Positions 1-8,167 of a stretch of 64,000 bases of DNA are shown piece after piece. The DNA comes from Flavobacterium daemonense. GTDB taxonomy: Bacteria; Bacteroidota; Bacteroidia; Flavobacteriales; Flavobacteriaceae. Location: the NCBI RefSeq assembly GCF_007341385.1, contig NZ_VJYD01000002.1, positions 248,001-312,000 of the forward strand, given 5' to 3'. Below the pieces are notes generated by a model. It had not been told where the DNA came from, did not search any database, and saw only the letters and a list, made by a program, of their open reading frames with translations. The position numbers and the translations under genes were made by a program. Every line of letters begins with the position of its first letter. Position 1 is the stretch's first letter.

Positions 1-1006
1 AAGCGCCTTCCCAGTTTGTATTTTTTTCTGAACGATAAGGTGTCATGGCACCATCAGGCCAAGTATTCATGTGAGGACCGTTATCTGTAGAATATACCAC
101 AATCGTATTATCAGCAATTCCTAAATCGTCTAAAGCTTTTAAGATGCTTCCAATAGTTTCATCATGCTCGATCATACCATCAATATATTCACTGTCTCCA
201 TGTGTATATCTTCCTCTATGTTCTGCTCTTACATGCGTACGAAGGTGCATACGAGTAGCGTTGAACCAACAGAAGAATGGTTTTCCTGCTGCGTTTTGTC
301 TTTTGATAAAATCAATCGCGGCCGCAGAAGTTTCGTCGTCGATTGTTTCCATTCTTTTTTTAGTAAGCGCTCCAGTATCTTCTATTTTCTGTTTTCCAAC
401 TCTTCCAAAACGTGGATCAGTTGTCGCATCATCAACATTTGTTGCTGTACATTTTAAAACTCCTCTTGGTCCAAATTTTTTCAAATATTCTGGATCTTTT
501 GGATAATCTGGCAATTCTGGTTCTTCCTCAGCATTTAAGTGATACAGATTTCCGAAGAATTCGTCGAAACCGTTTACAGTTGGCAAACTTTCGTTACGGT
601 CACCAACGTGGTTTTTACCAAATTGTCCTGTAACATACCCTAAGTTTTTCATGATTCCGCCAATAGATGGATCCAATTGGCTCATACCCATTGGTGCGCC
701 AGGAAAACCAACTTTTGTAAGTCCGGTTCTAAGACCATGCTGTCCTGTTAAGAAAGCGGCACGTCCTGCTGTACAGCTCTGTTCACCATAATAATGTAAA
801 AATCGCATTCCTTCATTAGCTAAACGATCAATATTAGGAGTTGTATAACCCATAACTCCATCACTATAAGCACTAATATTGGTAGTTCCAATATCGTCAC
901 CCCATAGTATTAAAATATTAGGTTTTTTTTGAGCATTCACCTGAACCACTGTGAAGCATACTAATGCAAAAAGCATTATGGCATTTCTGAGTTTACTTTG
1001 TTTCAT
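1..1006 (-). CDS. Arylsulfatase (sulfatase family), 3' part outside the window
   Basis: The minus-strand frame begins at ATG 1004-1006 and stays open to the left edge, so only the first 335 residues are visible. A hydrophobic signal peptide of about 25 residues ends in VNAQ, suggesting export. The mature part begins KKPNILILWGDDIG, with the two metal-binding Asp at 37-38. The motif CTAGR at residues 78-82 fits the C-x-(P/A)-x-R sulfatase signature whose Cys becomes formylglycine. Further family landmarks are GKNHVGD and TDNGPH. The enzyme should hydrolyse sulfate esters in the periplasm; the substrate cannot be named. No carbohydrate gene lies next to it on the visible side. Confidence 0.9.
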   Translation of the reverse strand, partial: MKQSKLRNAIMLFALVCFTVVQVNAQKKPNILILWGDDIGTTNISAYSDGVMGYTTPNIDRLANEGMRFLHYYGEQSCTAGRAAFLTGQHGLRTGLTKVGFPGAPMGMSQLDPSIGGIMKNLGYVTGQFGKNHVGDRNESLPTVNGFDEFFGNLYHLNAEEEPELPDYPKDPEYLKKFGPRGVLKCTATNVDDATTDPRFGRVGKQKIEDTGALTKKRMETIDDETSAAAIDFIKRQNAAGKPFFCWFNATRMHLRTHVRAEHRGRYTHGDSEYIDGMIEHDETIGSILKALDDLGIADNTIVVYSTDNGPHMNTWPDGAMTPYRSEKNTNWEGA

Positions 1007-1229
1007 GGTAATAAAATTTGTTAATAATTAGTTTTAAAAAATGATGCATTATTTAGGTGAAAATGTATTGGCATTTTTTAAATAAAAATCATTTCTAGAA
1101 ATCCTCATTTCAAATTTTATTGTCGGAAAAGATTGTGGAAAGGAAAACAGGAATTTCTTAACTTTTATTTAAGGAACTCAAAATTAACCAATAAAAAACC
1201 GGAGAACCGCTTATTTTAACCCTGAGATG

Positions 1230-1251
1230 GTTTCATTTTATAAAATGAAAC
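1230..1251. promoter_or_regulatory. Perfect 22-bp palindrome, possible operator
   Basis: The half-site GTTTCATTTTA is followed directly by its exact reverse complement with no spacer. It lies about 225 bp upstream of the sulfatase start. A spacer-free palindrome without a T-run looks more like a protein-binding site than a terminator. The binding protein is unknown. Confidence 0.35.
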
Positions 1252-1390
1252 GTTAAAAAAGCAGTATTTCAACAATTTGTTAAAGTATTGAACAAAATTT
1301 CTTGAACAAAAACAGCTGTTTCAATTCTGTTATGATTCTTTTATTTTGCTGAAAATTTTTACAGAAATTCAGCATTTAAATTATAAAGAC

Positions 1391-1420
1391 AAAAAAAAAG
1401 CCATTCTTTCGAATGGCTTT
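1391..1420 (-). terminator. Intrinsic terminator of pyk
   Basis: The stem AAAGCCATTC/GAATGGCTTT (10 bp, tetraloop 1407-1410) is followed by a run of T on the minus strand. It sits just behind the pyk stop codon. Confidence 0.85.
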
Positions 1421-1442
1421 AGCATATCTTTAAAAAAGAAAA

Positions 1443-2876
1443 CTATTCAATTTCAGAAACTCTCATGGTATTCACCATTCCTTTGTCTTTAATTGGCATA
1501 GCTGCAAGGTTGATCAAATAGTCACCTTTTGTTGCATATCCTTTATCAATCGCAATTTGGTTTACATCTGTTACAGTATCATCTGTACTTTCCTCATTAT
1601 CATAATAGAAAGATTTAACTCCCCATAATAAATTCAATTGGGTCAAGATTCTTCTGTTTGAAGTAAATACTAAAATATGAGCAGTTGAAGGTCTCCAAGC
1701 TGAAATCTGGAACGCTGTATAACCACTATTTGTCAATGTACAAATCGCTTTTGCACTGATTTCATTTGCTAATAAAGCCGCTTGGTGGCAAACTGTTTTA
1801 GTTACAAAACGTTTTGTTTTGATTTGTGGTGTATTTTGAGGCACTTGAATTAGCGGAGAATTTTCTACAGCTTCACAAATTTGCGCCATTCTCTGAATTA
1901 CCTGTACAGGATAATTTCCTGTTGCAGTTTCTCCAGACAACATTACTGCATCGGCACCGTCCATTACAGAGTTTGCAACGTCGTTTACTTCTGCTCTTGT
2001 TGGAGTCAAGCTAGTAATCATTGTTTCCATCATTTGTGTAGCAACAATAACTGGAATTCTAGCCGTTTTAGCTCTGCGGATCAAATCTTTTTGTACCAAT
2101 GGCACTTCGTGAGCAGGAAGTTCAACCCCAAGATCTCCACGAGCAACCATCAAACCATCGCAATACGCTACAATTTTATCCATGTTCTCAAGAGCTTCTG
2201 GCATTTCAATCTTAGCAATGATTGGAATTTTGTATTCTGAGTGCTTAGCGATCAATTCTTGTAAATCCTGTAAATCGCGTGGTGTTTTCACAAATGAAAG
2301 TGCGATCCAGTCAACTTTTTGCTCAATTGCAAAAATCGCGTCAGCAATATCTTTTTCAGTTAAAGCTGGCAAAGAAATTTTAGTGTTTGGAAGATTAACT
2401 CCTTTTTTAGATTTTAATTCTCCACCTTGAATAACTCTAGCAACAACTTCTGTTTTTTTGTCTGTTGAAACAATTTCAAAAATAAGTTTACCATCGTCTA
2501 GCAAAATACGCTCTCCCGGATTAACATCATTTGGGAAGTTTTGATATTTCATGAAAACTTTTTGAGCATTTCCAATAATATCTTCAGCTGTCGTAAACGT
2601 GATTGTATCACCATCGTGTACAACTGTTCCTTCTTCCATAACACCAACTCTAAGTTTTGGTCCTTGCAAATCTCCAAGGATTGCTGTAGTGTAACCAAAC
2701 TCTTCGTTTAGACCTCTAATGATATCGATTTTTTCTTTTACTCCTTCGTAATCTGCATGCGAAAAATTGATTCTAAACACATTAACCCCTGCCTCGATCA
2801 TATCCTTGATAATCTCTCTTGTACTACATGCGGGACCAAGTGTAGCAACAATTTTGGTTTTCTTGTTTGTTAACAT
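1443..2876 (-). CDS. pyk: Pyruvate kinase
   Basis: A 477-residue cytoplasmic glycolytic enzyme that converts phosphoenolpyruvate and ADP to pyruvate and ATP. It starts TKIVATLGPA with the substrate-binding Arg in VFRINFSHAD near residue 35. The active-site Lys/Glu stretch IPIIAKIEMPEALEN and the MARGDLGVELP and MMETMI segments follow. Length matches bacterial type I enzymes. It lies 5 bp downstream of the IPExxxVDY gene on the same strand, so the two are probably co-transcribed, and a strong terminator follows it. The start choice is clear because the catalytic domain begins within the first residues. Confidence 0.97.
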   Translation of the reverse strand: MLTNKKTKIVATLGPACSTREIIKDMIEAGVNVFRINFSHADYEGVKEKIDIIRGLNEEFGYTTAILGDLQGPKLRVGVMEEGTVVHDGDTITFTTAEDIIGNAQKVFMKYQNFPNDVNPGERILLDDGKLIFEIVSTDKKTEVVARVIQGGELKSKKGVNLPNTKISLPALTEKDIADAIFAIEQKVDWIALSFVKTPRDLQDLQELIAKHSEYKIPIIAKIEMPEALENMDKIVAYCDGLMVARGDLGVELPAHEVPLVQKDLIRRAKTARIPVIVATQMMETMITSLTPTRAEVNDVANSVMDGADAVMLSGETATGNYPVQVIQRMAQICEAVENSPLIQVPQNTPQIKTKRFVTKTVCHQAALLANEISAKAICTLTNSGYTAFQISAWRPSTAHILVFTSNRRILTQLNLLWGVKSFYYDNEESTDDTVTDVNQIAIDKGYATKGDYLINLAAMPIKDKGMVNTMRVSEIE

Positions 2877-2881
2877 TTTTT

Positions 2882-3370
2882 TTAAAAAATTAGATTGTTT
2901 TTTGATTTTATTTTATCTGTATCGACGGCATAAATAGCCGCAACACTCTCTATGGTATTTAATTGTTGTTGAATTTCTGAAAAATTTAGAGTTTCCTCGC
3001 TATTCTCTATTTTCAGGAAAAAATCTACTTTTTTGAATTCAGGAAGTAAATGAATTGTTGTTGAAACCTCACTTGTTTCATTAGAAAACAAATTCTGGAA
3101 ATCACTCGTACTCACTGAAATGATTTCATTTTTATTCTGAATTAAATTCCATGAAACTGCTTTTTCGGAATCATAATAATAAAATCTAGAAAAATTTGCG
3201 ACTCCATCCTTAGTCTGAGCATGAATCTCGTTTTTGCTCTTACTTAAGTTTATCGGAAGAATTTTATTGATAAAATAGGCCAATCGATAATCTTCTAATG
3301 AAGTATGAATTGCCATTAAATAATAATCAATTTCGTCAAATTCGTCTAAATCCAATCTATGAATAGCCAT
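2882..3370 (-). CDS. IPExxxVDY family protein
   Basis: A short protein (162 residues from the ATG at 3370; an in-frame ATG at 3385 would add five residues, but the conserved MAIHRLDLDEF start favours 3370). The family is named after a C-terminal motif, seen here as the variant LPEFKKVDFFLKIEN around residues 110-124. Members are known from Bacteroidota, commonly beside pyruvate kinase and ribonuclease III, as here. No catalytic motif, signal peptide or membrane segment is visible and the function is unknown. The gap to pyk is only about 5 bp, suggesting one transcript. Confidence 0.85.
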   Translation of the reverse strand: MAIHRLDLDEFDEIDYYLMAIHTSLEDYRLAYFINKILPINLSKSKNEIHAQTKDGVANFSRFYYYDSEKAVSWNLIQNKNEIISVSTSDFQNLFSNETSEVSTTIHLLPEFKKVDFFLKIENSEETLNFSEIQQQLNTIESVAAIYAVDTDKIKSKNNLIF

Positions 3371-3495
3371 GTCATGAAAAATCAAGTTGTAAATATACTA
3401 TTTCTAACGGAGCATCAATAGTTATGACGTGGTTGTTTTTGTTAATTTATAAACGAAAACGTTATAGCTTTAAGATAGTTACAGCATTTTTGTAG

Positions 3496-4236
3496 CTATT
3501 TCTTGTCTATTTTTTCCTGAAATGCAAAATAAGCTCTTTGTGATGCTTTCTCTTCTGCCTTCTTTTTTGAAGTTGCTCGCGCTCTTGCGATTACTTTATT
3601 GTCTATACTTAATTTGACGCCAAATAAACGCTGACCATCAATACCGTTATCCTCAAAAATGTCATAATGAAAAACTCTTTTTTCTTTTTGACACCATTCG
3701 ATAACCAAACTTTTATAACTAATTACTTTTCCTTCAAGCCTAGCAATATCAACATAAGGCGTGATTACTCTCTTTTGAATAAATCGCTCGCAGAAAGAAT
3801 ATCCTTTGTCTAAATAAATTGCTCCAACTAAAGATTCAAAAATATTACCGTGTATGTTTTCGCCAAAATGCTGGATCGGCACTTTACTCTCAACAAAGCG
3901 AACCAGATTTAAATCCTTACCAAGCTCATTCAAATGTTCGCGACTTACGATTTTAGATCGCATTTTAGTCAAATATCCTTCGTCTCCATTTGGTGCTTTA
4001 TTGAACAAATGTGCAGCAATTACGGCACTTAACATCGCATCGCCTAAAAACTCCAAACGCTCATAGTTGATCGGTTGTCCGTTTTCATCCAGCTTATTTG
4101 ATGATCTGTGTGTAAAGGCTTTTCTATAAAATTCTACATTTACCGGCGGAAAACCAAGAATTTTCTGAATAGTGTCAAAAAAAATCCCGTCTTCTAGAGA
4201 ACGGGATTTAGAAAATATTTTTTTGATAATATTCAT
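3496..4236 (-). CDS. rnc: Ribonuclease III
   Basis: A 246-residue dsRNA endonuclease that processes rRNA precursors and structured mRNAs. The signature ERLEFLGDAMLSAVIA near residues 60-75 contains the catalytic acidic residues, and ESLVGAIYLDKG near 135-146 supplies the second acidic cluster. The C-terminal third is a dsRNA-binding domain ending in ARARATSKKKAEEKASQRAY. The gene starts 9 bp behind the fabF stop, so it is probably translated from the fabF transcript. The N-terminal basic extension is slightly longer than in E. coli. Confidence 0.97.
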   Translation of the reverse strand: MNIIKKIFSKSRSLEDGIFFDTIQKILGFPPVNVEFYRKAFTHRSSNKLDENGQPINYERLEFLGDAMLSAVIAAHLFNKAPNGDEGYLTKMRSKIVSREHLNELGKDLNLVRFVESKVPIQHFGENIHGNIFESLVGAIYLDKGYSFCERFIQKRVITPYVDIARLEGKVISYKSLVIEWCQKEKRVFHYDIFEDNGIDGQRLFGVKLSIDNKVIARARATSKKKAEEKASQRAYFAFQEKIDKK

Positions 4237-4245
4237 ATACGAAAA

Positions 4246-5499
4246 TTAGTCAACTAATTTTTTAAACAATACACACGCATTGTGTCCACCAAAACCAAAA
4301 GTGTTGCTCATTGCAACATTAACTTCTCTCTTTTGAGGTTTGTTTAAGGTAAGATTCAATGATGGATCAATTTTCTCGTCTACAACAGTATGGTTAATCG
4401 TTGGAGGAACAATACTGTGTTGCATTGCTAAAATAGAAGCGATTGCTTCAATAGCTCCAGCTGCACCAAGCAAGTGTCCTGTCATTGATTTTGTTGAGTT
4501 GATATTGATATTTTTAGCATGACTGCCAAAAACTGCACTAATTGCTTTTAATTCAGCAACATCTCCTAGAGGTGTCGAAGTACCGTGAGTATTGATATGA
4601 TCAACATCTTCAGGTTTCATTCCAGCATCTCTTAAAGTATTTTCCATAACGGCAATAACTCCAATTCCTTCTGGATGTGGTGCTGTTAAGTGGTAAGCAT
4701 CAGATGACATACCTCCACCGCCAATTTCGCAGTAGATTTTTGCACCTCTAGCTTTTGCATGTTCGTAATCTTCAAGAACCAAAGCTCCTGCTCCTTCACC
4801 TAAAACGAAACCATCTCTAGTTGCGTCAAAAGGTCTAGAAGCTGTTTCTGGACTTTCATTTCTTGTTGATAAAGCATGCATTGAGCTAAAACCTCCCATA
4901 CCAGCAATTGTAACTGCAGCTTCAGATCCGCCTGATACAATAACATCGCACATTCCTAAACGAATGTAGTTGAAAGCGTCAATTAAAGCATTTGCAGAAG
5001 ATGCACATGCCGAAACTGTTGTGTAGTTTGGCCCCATATAACCATTACGCATAGAAATATGTGCAGGCGCAATATCAGCGATCATTTTTGGAATAAAAAA
5101 CGGATTGAACTTTGGCGTTCCATCACCTTTCGCATAATACATTACTTCTTCTTGAAAAGTCTCTAAACCGCCAATACCAGCTCCCCAGATAACACCAACT
5201 CTTTGTTTGTTTACGTTATCATTTGTAATTCCAGCATCTTTAATAGCTTCATCACTGGCAGCAATTGCATATTGAGCAAATTTATCTAGTCTTCGAGATT
5301 CCTTGCGATCCATGTAATCTTCAATGTTGAAGTTTTTTACTTCGCAGGCAAATTTCGTTTTATGCTTCTCTGTATCATAATATGTGATAGGAGCGGCTCC
5401 GCTTACTCCATTCACAAGTGCATTCCAATATTCCTGGATATTATTCCCTATAGGAGTAAGTGCACCTAATCCTGTTACAACAACTCGCCTTAATGCCAT
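4246..5499 (-). CDS. fabF: 3-oxoacyl-ACP synthase II
   Basis: A 417-residue condensing enzyme of fatty acid elongation (acyl-ACP plus malonyl-ACP to 3-oxoacyl-ACP). The KAS II triad is visible: nucleophile C165 in SACASSAN, H305 in NTHGTSTPLGD and H342 in KSMTGHLLGAAGA. It follows acpP by about 240 bp, which include a large hairpin, and precedes rnc by 9 bp, the common acpP-fabF-rnc arrangement. This is the housekeeping enzyme; a second, divergent ketosynthase lies in the pigment cluster at the right end. Confidence 0.97.
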   Translation of the reverse strand: MALRRVVVTGLGALTPIGNNIQEYWNALVNGVSGAAPITYYDTEKHKTKFACEVKNFNIEDYMDRKESRRLDKFAQYAIAASDEAIKDAGITNDNVNKQRVGVIWGAGIGGLETFQEEVMYYAKGDGTPKFNPFFIPKMIADIAPAHISMRNGYMGPNYTTVSACASSANALIDAFNYIRLGMCDVIVSGGSEAAVTIAGMGGFSSMHALSTRNESPETASRPFDATRDGFVLGEGAGALVLEDYEHAKARGAKIYCEIGGGGMSSDAYHLTAPHPEGIGVIAVMENTLRDAGMKPEDVDHINTHGTSTPLGDVAELKAISAVFGSHAKNININSTKSMTGHLLGAAGAIEAIASILAMQHSIVPPTINHTVVDEKIDPSLNLTLNKPQKREVNVAMSNTFGFGGHNACVLFKKLVD

Positions 5500-5626
5500 A
5501 AATATGTATTTTGTACTTTAAACAAATAAAACCCACGCTTTCTTAACAATAATGTTACTTAAGAGCCATGGGCATTACAATATAAATATATCTTTTTGAT
5601 TGAAAACCAATCGAAATTTAAATTTT

Positions 5627-5731
5627 AAAAAAAATAATAACACCCGACTCTTAAAAATTTCAAAAATCAAAAATCAAATTCCAATTGGAATTTGGAATTT
5701 CAAAAATTGGGGATTTTTAGAAATCGGGTGT
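5627..5731 (-). terminator. Long nested hairpin between acpP and fabF (terminator or attenuator)
   Basis: CACCCGA at 5641-5647 pairs with TCGGGTG at 5724-5730, and the flanking arms continue imperfectly. A perfect 18-bp palindrome (AAATTCCAA and its complement, 5676-5693) sits inside. On the minus strand the structure ends in a T-rich tract (5627-5640). It could partly stop acpP transcripts before fabF, giving more ACP than ketosynthase. The regulatory role is inference. Confidence 0.55.
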
Positions 5732-5738
5732 GGTATTA

Positions 5739-5975
5739 TTATTTTTTAGCTTCCTCGATATAAGAAATAGCTTGACCTACAGTAGCAATGTTTTCTGCTT
5801 GATCGTCTGGAATTTGAATATCAAATTCTTTTTCGAATTCCATAATAAGCTCAACAGTGTCTAATGAGTCAGCTCCCAAATCATTAGTGAAGCTTGCTTC
5901 TGTTACAACTTCGTTTTCGTCAACACCTAATTTGTCTACGATAATCGCTTTTACTCTTGATGCAATGTCTGACAT
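5739..5975 (-). CDS. acpP: Acyl carrier protein
   Basis: A 78-residue acidic helical carrier of fatty acid synthesis. The phosphopantetheine attachment site is S37 in [13 protein letters not shown]. Length and sequence are typical of the primary ACP. It is followed by fabF, with a large hairpin between. A promoter with the Bacteroidota consensus is visible about 30-60 bp upstream. Confidence 0.97.
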   Translation of the reverse strand: MSDIASRVKAIIVDKLGVDENEVVTEASFTNDLGADSLDTVELIMEFEKEFDIQIPDDQAENIATVGQAISYIEEAKK

Positions 5976-6005
5976 AATCTTTAATTTTAGAATTTAATTT
6001 GTTGG

Positions 6006-6034
6006 CAAAAATAAAAAACTTTATTTTAAAACAA
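6006..6034 (-). promoter_or_regulatory. Bacteroidota-type promoter of acpP
   Basis: On the minus strand TATTTTTG (6006-6013) matches the -7 consensus TAnnTTTG, and TTG (6032-6034) lies 18 bp upstream as the -33 element. The spacing fits the known consensus. Confidence 0.65.
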
Positions 6035-6150
6035 CGATTTAGTTTATAAATGTAACACTAATTTATAAAATTAATTTCAAGAAAGCCGTTTTAAAGCTAT
6101 TTATTTTCGTTTTTTATTCCGTTTTTTGCATTCTCAAAACACAGCGAATT

Positions 6151-6729
6151 ATGAAAAAAATTATCGTTTTTGCCTCAGGATCAGGAACTAACGCAGAGAA
6201 CATTATAAAATATTTTTCGAATACTGAAATTGCAAAGGTCGTTTCTGTTTTTACGAATAATGCTTCGGCAAAAGTTATCGAAAGAGCAAAAAATCATCAA
6301 ATTCCAGTCGAAATCTTCTCAAAAAACGAACTTTTAGAACGAAATGTACTACAAAAAATACAAGAAATCGACCCGGATCTGATCGTTCTTGCCGGATTTT
6401 TGCTAAAATTCCCTGAAAATATAATCGAGAAATATCCTAATAAAATAATCAACATTCATCCGGCGCTTTTACCTAATTATGGAGGCAAAGGAATGTACGG
6501 AATGCACATACACAGGGCTATAGTAAATAATAAGGAAAAAGAAACGGGAATCTCTATTCATTATGTAAATGAAAACTATGACGAAGGTGGTATTATTTTC
6601 CAAACAAACGTAGCATTAACAGACCAAGACACGCCAGAAACTGTTGCAGAAAAGATTCATGAATTGGAACAAAAACATTTTCCGGAAATAATTCAGGCAG
6701 TATTAGAAGATTCAATTTCCAAAAAATAA
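6151..6729 (+). CDS. purN: Phosphoribosylglycinamide formyltransferase
   Basis: A 192-residue purine-biosynthesis enzyme that transfers a formyl group from 10-formyl-THF to GAR. Phosphate-binding GSGTNAENI is at residues 10-18. Catalytic N101 and H103 lie in NIHPALLPNYGG, and D144 in ENYDEGGIIF. Length is normal. It is divergent from acpP and followed by an inverted-repeat element rather than by another pur gene. purF is about 5 kb away on the same strand. Confidence 0.96.
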   Translation: MKKIIVFASGSGTNAENIIKYFSNTEIAKVVSVFTNNASAKVIERAKNHQIPVEIFSKNELLERNVLQKIQEIDPDLIVLAGFLLKFPENIIEKYPNKIINIHPALLPNYGGKGMYGMHIHRAIVNNKEKETGISIHYVNENYDEGGIIFQTNVALTDQDTPETVAEKIHELEQKHFPEIIQAVLEDSISKK

Positions 6730-6752
6730 ATTTCAAATTAAAAAAAAATTAA

Positions 6753-6864
6753 ACCATATAAGTCATATAAGAATCTATAAGATGGACTTTAACTAACTCT
6801 TATAAAACTTGACAAAGAAAATATAAGCTGTATTATTTAAATGAACTTATATAACTTATATGGT
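6753..6864. repeat. Inverted-repeat element with ACCATATAAG arms
   Basis: The 19-bp arms ACCATATAAGTCATATAAG (6753-6771) and its near-complement (6846-6864, one mismatch) enclose about 74 bp between purN and rnhA. A related single arm occurs at 36493-36511. It looks like a dispersed intergenic repeat able to fold into a hairpin. Confidence 0.7.
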
Positions 6865-6878
6865 GAAAAAAAAATTAA

Positions 6879-7355
6879 ATGAATCACGAAGTACATATAT
6901 ATACAGATGGCGCTGCAAAAGGAAATCCGGGAAACGGCGGCTACGGCGTGGTCATGGAATTAGTGGGAACGCCACATAAAAAAGAATTTTACGAAGGGTT
7001 TCGTTTGACGACCAATAATAGAATGGAACTTCTGGCTGTAATTGTAGGTCTAGAAAAACTGAAAAAAGAAAACATGAAAGTGCTGGTAATTTCAGATTCT
7101 AAATACGTTGTGGATTCCGTTGAAAAAAAATGGGTTTTGGGTTGGGAGAAAAAGAAATTTGCTGGAAGAAAAAATCCTGATTTATGGAAACGCTTTTTAA
7201 TTGCTTACCGTAAACATCAAGTCGATTTTAAATGGATCAAAGGCCACAACAATCATCCGCAAAATGAACGCTGTGATCAACTTGCCGTTATGGCATCAAT
7301 GCAACCGAAACTTTCTATTGATGAATATTACGAAACTATTGGTTCTAAAGAATAA
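6879..7355 (+). CDS. rnhA: Ribonuclease HI
   Basis: A 158-residue enzyme that degrades the RNA strand of RNA-DNA hybrids. The four catalytic acidic residues are seen: D10 in VHIYTDGAAKGNPG, E50 in NNRMELLAV, D73 in ISDSKYVVD and D133 in NERCDQLAV. Length matches the E. coli enzyme. It stands alone between a repeat element and a bidirectional terminator. Confidence 0.96.
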   Translation: MNHEVHIYTDGAAKGNPGNGGYGVVMELVGTPHKKEFYEGFRLTTNNRMELLAVIVGLEKLKKENMKVLVISDSKYVVDSVEKKWVLGWEKKKFAGRKNPDLWKRFLIAYRKHQVDFKWIKGHNNHPQNERCDQLAVMASMQPKLSIDEYYETIGSKE

Positions 7356-7356
7356 A

Positions 7357-7387
7357 AAAAACGCATCAAATTATTGATGCGTTTTTT
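7357..7387. terminator. Bidirectional intrinsic terminator
   Basis: The 10-bp stem AACGCATCAA/TTGATGCGTT with loop ATTA is flanked by an A-run on the left and a T-run on the right. It can end both rnhA (+) and the convergent small membrane-protein gene (-). Confidence 0.9.
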
Positions 7388-7408
7388 TGTACTAACTTAA
7401 ATTTTTAC

Positions 7409-7756
7409 TTACTCTTTGTCTAAATCTTTGGCAGTTTTAAATCCTGTTAAAAGTCCAATTCCGGCCATTATAAAAATAATTGAAGGATAAACTGCGTCAT
7501 CATCTAGAGATGTATACGTTGTAATCAACAAAGCAAGAAAAATTCCAACACCGCATCCTATTAATAAGAATGCCAGATTTACAACAAAAATTTTCCAAGC
7601 AGGAACTCCATTTCCTCTTCCTTGCAAAAAGATGCTGGCATCAACACCTTTTTCTATCAAAGCTAATCGCTCTCTGTTTCTTGTCGAATAAATTAGGTAA
7701 ACAATCCCGAAAATCATTAAGAAAAGGCTAAGTGGTACTAAAACTTGTGGTCCCAT
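7409..7756 (-). CDS. Small membrane protein, DUF6249-like
   Basis: The ATG at 7754-7756 gives 115 residues. An upstream in-frame ATG at 7801 lies beyond the predicted promoter and cannot be the start. Three hydrophobic segments are visible, near residues 4-24, 53-75 and 82-103. The cytoplasmic-looking loop NRERLALIEKGVDASIF after the first one resembles DUF6249 proteins. The function is unknown. A promoter matching that of the divergent ECF sigma gene suggests it belongs to the same sigma regulon. Confidence 0.75.
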   Translation of the reverse strand: MGPQVLVPLSLFLMIFGIVYLIYSTRNRERLALIEKGVDASIFLQGRGNGVPAWKIFVVNLAFLLIGCGVGIFLALLITTYTSLDDDAVYPSIIFIMAGIGLLTGFKTAKDLDKE

Positions 7757-7793
7757 AATTTTTATGTTTTTATAATTGATTGATACTCCATAT

Positions 7794-7821
7794 GACGACA
7801 CGTTTTAAATTGAGGTTACAA
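7794..7821 (-). promoter_or_regulatory. ECF-type promoter of the small membrane-protein gene
   Basis: On the minus strand TTGTAACCTC (7812-7821) and TCGTC (7794-7798) are separated by exactly 13 bp. The same two blocks with the same spacing occur before the divergent ECF sigma gene. The start codon lies about 40 bp downstream of TCGTC. Confidence 0.75.
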
Positions 7822-7948
7822 CTTTTGATGAAAAATTTTAAAAAATAAGTTTTAAAATCCAAAACCTACTGATTATGAGTTAATTTTGAGTTCAAAATTC
7901 TTTGAAAAAACTATAACTAGCTTAAACGTTAAATCAATAACGAGGTTT

Positions 7949-8050
7949 TTGTCATCTCGACGGAGGAGAGATCACACTAGAAGCTCCGCAATGCAAATCG
8001 CCAATCTTTGTCGATTTTCGCGTGTGATCTCTCCTCCGTCGAGATGACAA
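7949..8050. repeat. REP-like hairpin element, family A
   Basis: Perfect 29-bp arms (TTGTCATCTCGACGGAGGAG... at 7949-7977 and the exact complement at 8022-8050) enclose 44 bp. A related element with GTCATTTCGACGAAGGAG arms lies at 25347-25449. It sits between the two divergent ECF promoters. The rest of the 366-bp gap (7802-8167) holds only these promoters and AT-rich DNA. Confidence 0.85.
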
Positions 8051-8130
8051 TATTGCGGTAAACCTTTGACCAAGTTCAATACTTATTATATATATGTAAA
8101 TTTTTAAAATTGAAAATTATTTCAAAATTC

Positions 8131-8158
8131 TTGTAACCTCGACAAACAAACCGTCGTC
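8131..8158 (+). promoter_or_regulatory. ECF-type promoter of the sigma factor operon
   Basis: TTGTAACCTC (8131-8140), then 13 bp, then TCGTC (8154-8158). Both blocks and the spacing are identical to the divergent promoter at 7794-7821. It lies 9 bp before the first possible start codon, so the leader must be very short. Autoregulation by the encoded sigma factor is the likely meaning. Confidence 0.75.
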
Positions 8159-8167
8159 CTATATAAT

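Larger units (their letters stand above)
1007..1442. other. Non-coding gap between pyk and the sulfatase gene
   Basis: This stretch of about 435 bp has no convincing ORF. It holds the pyk terminator near its right end, a perfect 22-bp palindrome at 1230-1251, and otherwise AT-rich sequence that probably contains the sulfatase promoter. No exact TAnnTTTG promoter element was assigned. Confidence 0.6.

Noticed and set aside
7757..7801. Longer start for the DUF6249-like gene
   Set aside because: It lies upstream of the predicted ECF promoter, so it would not be transcribed.
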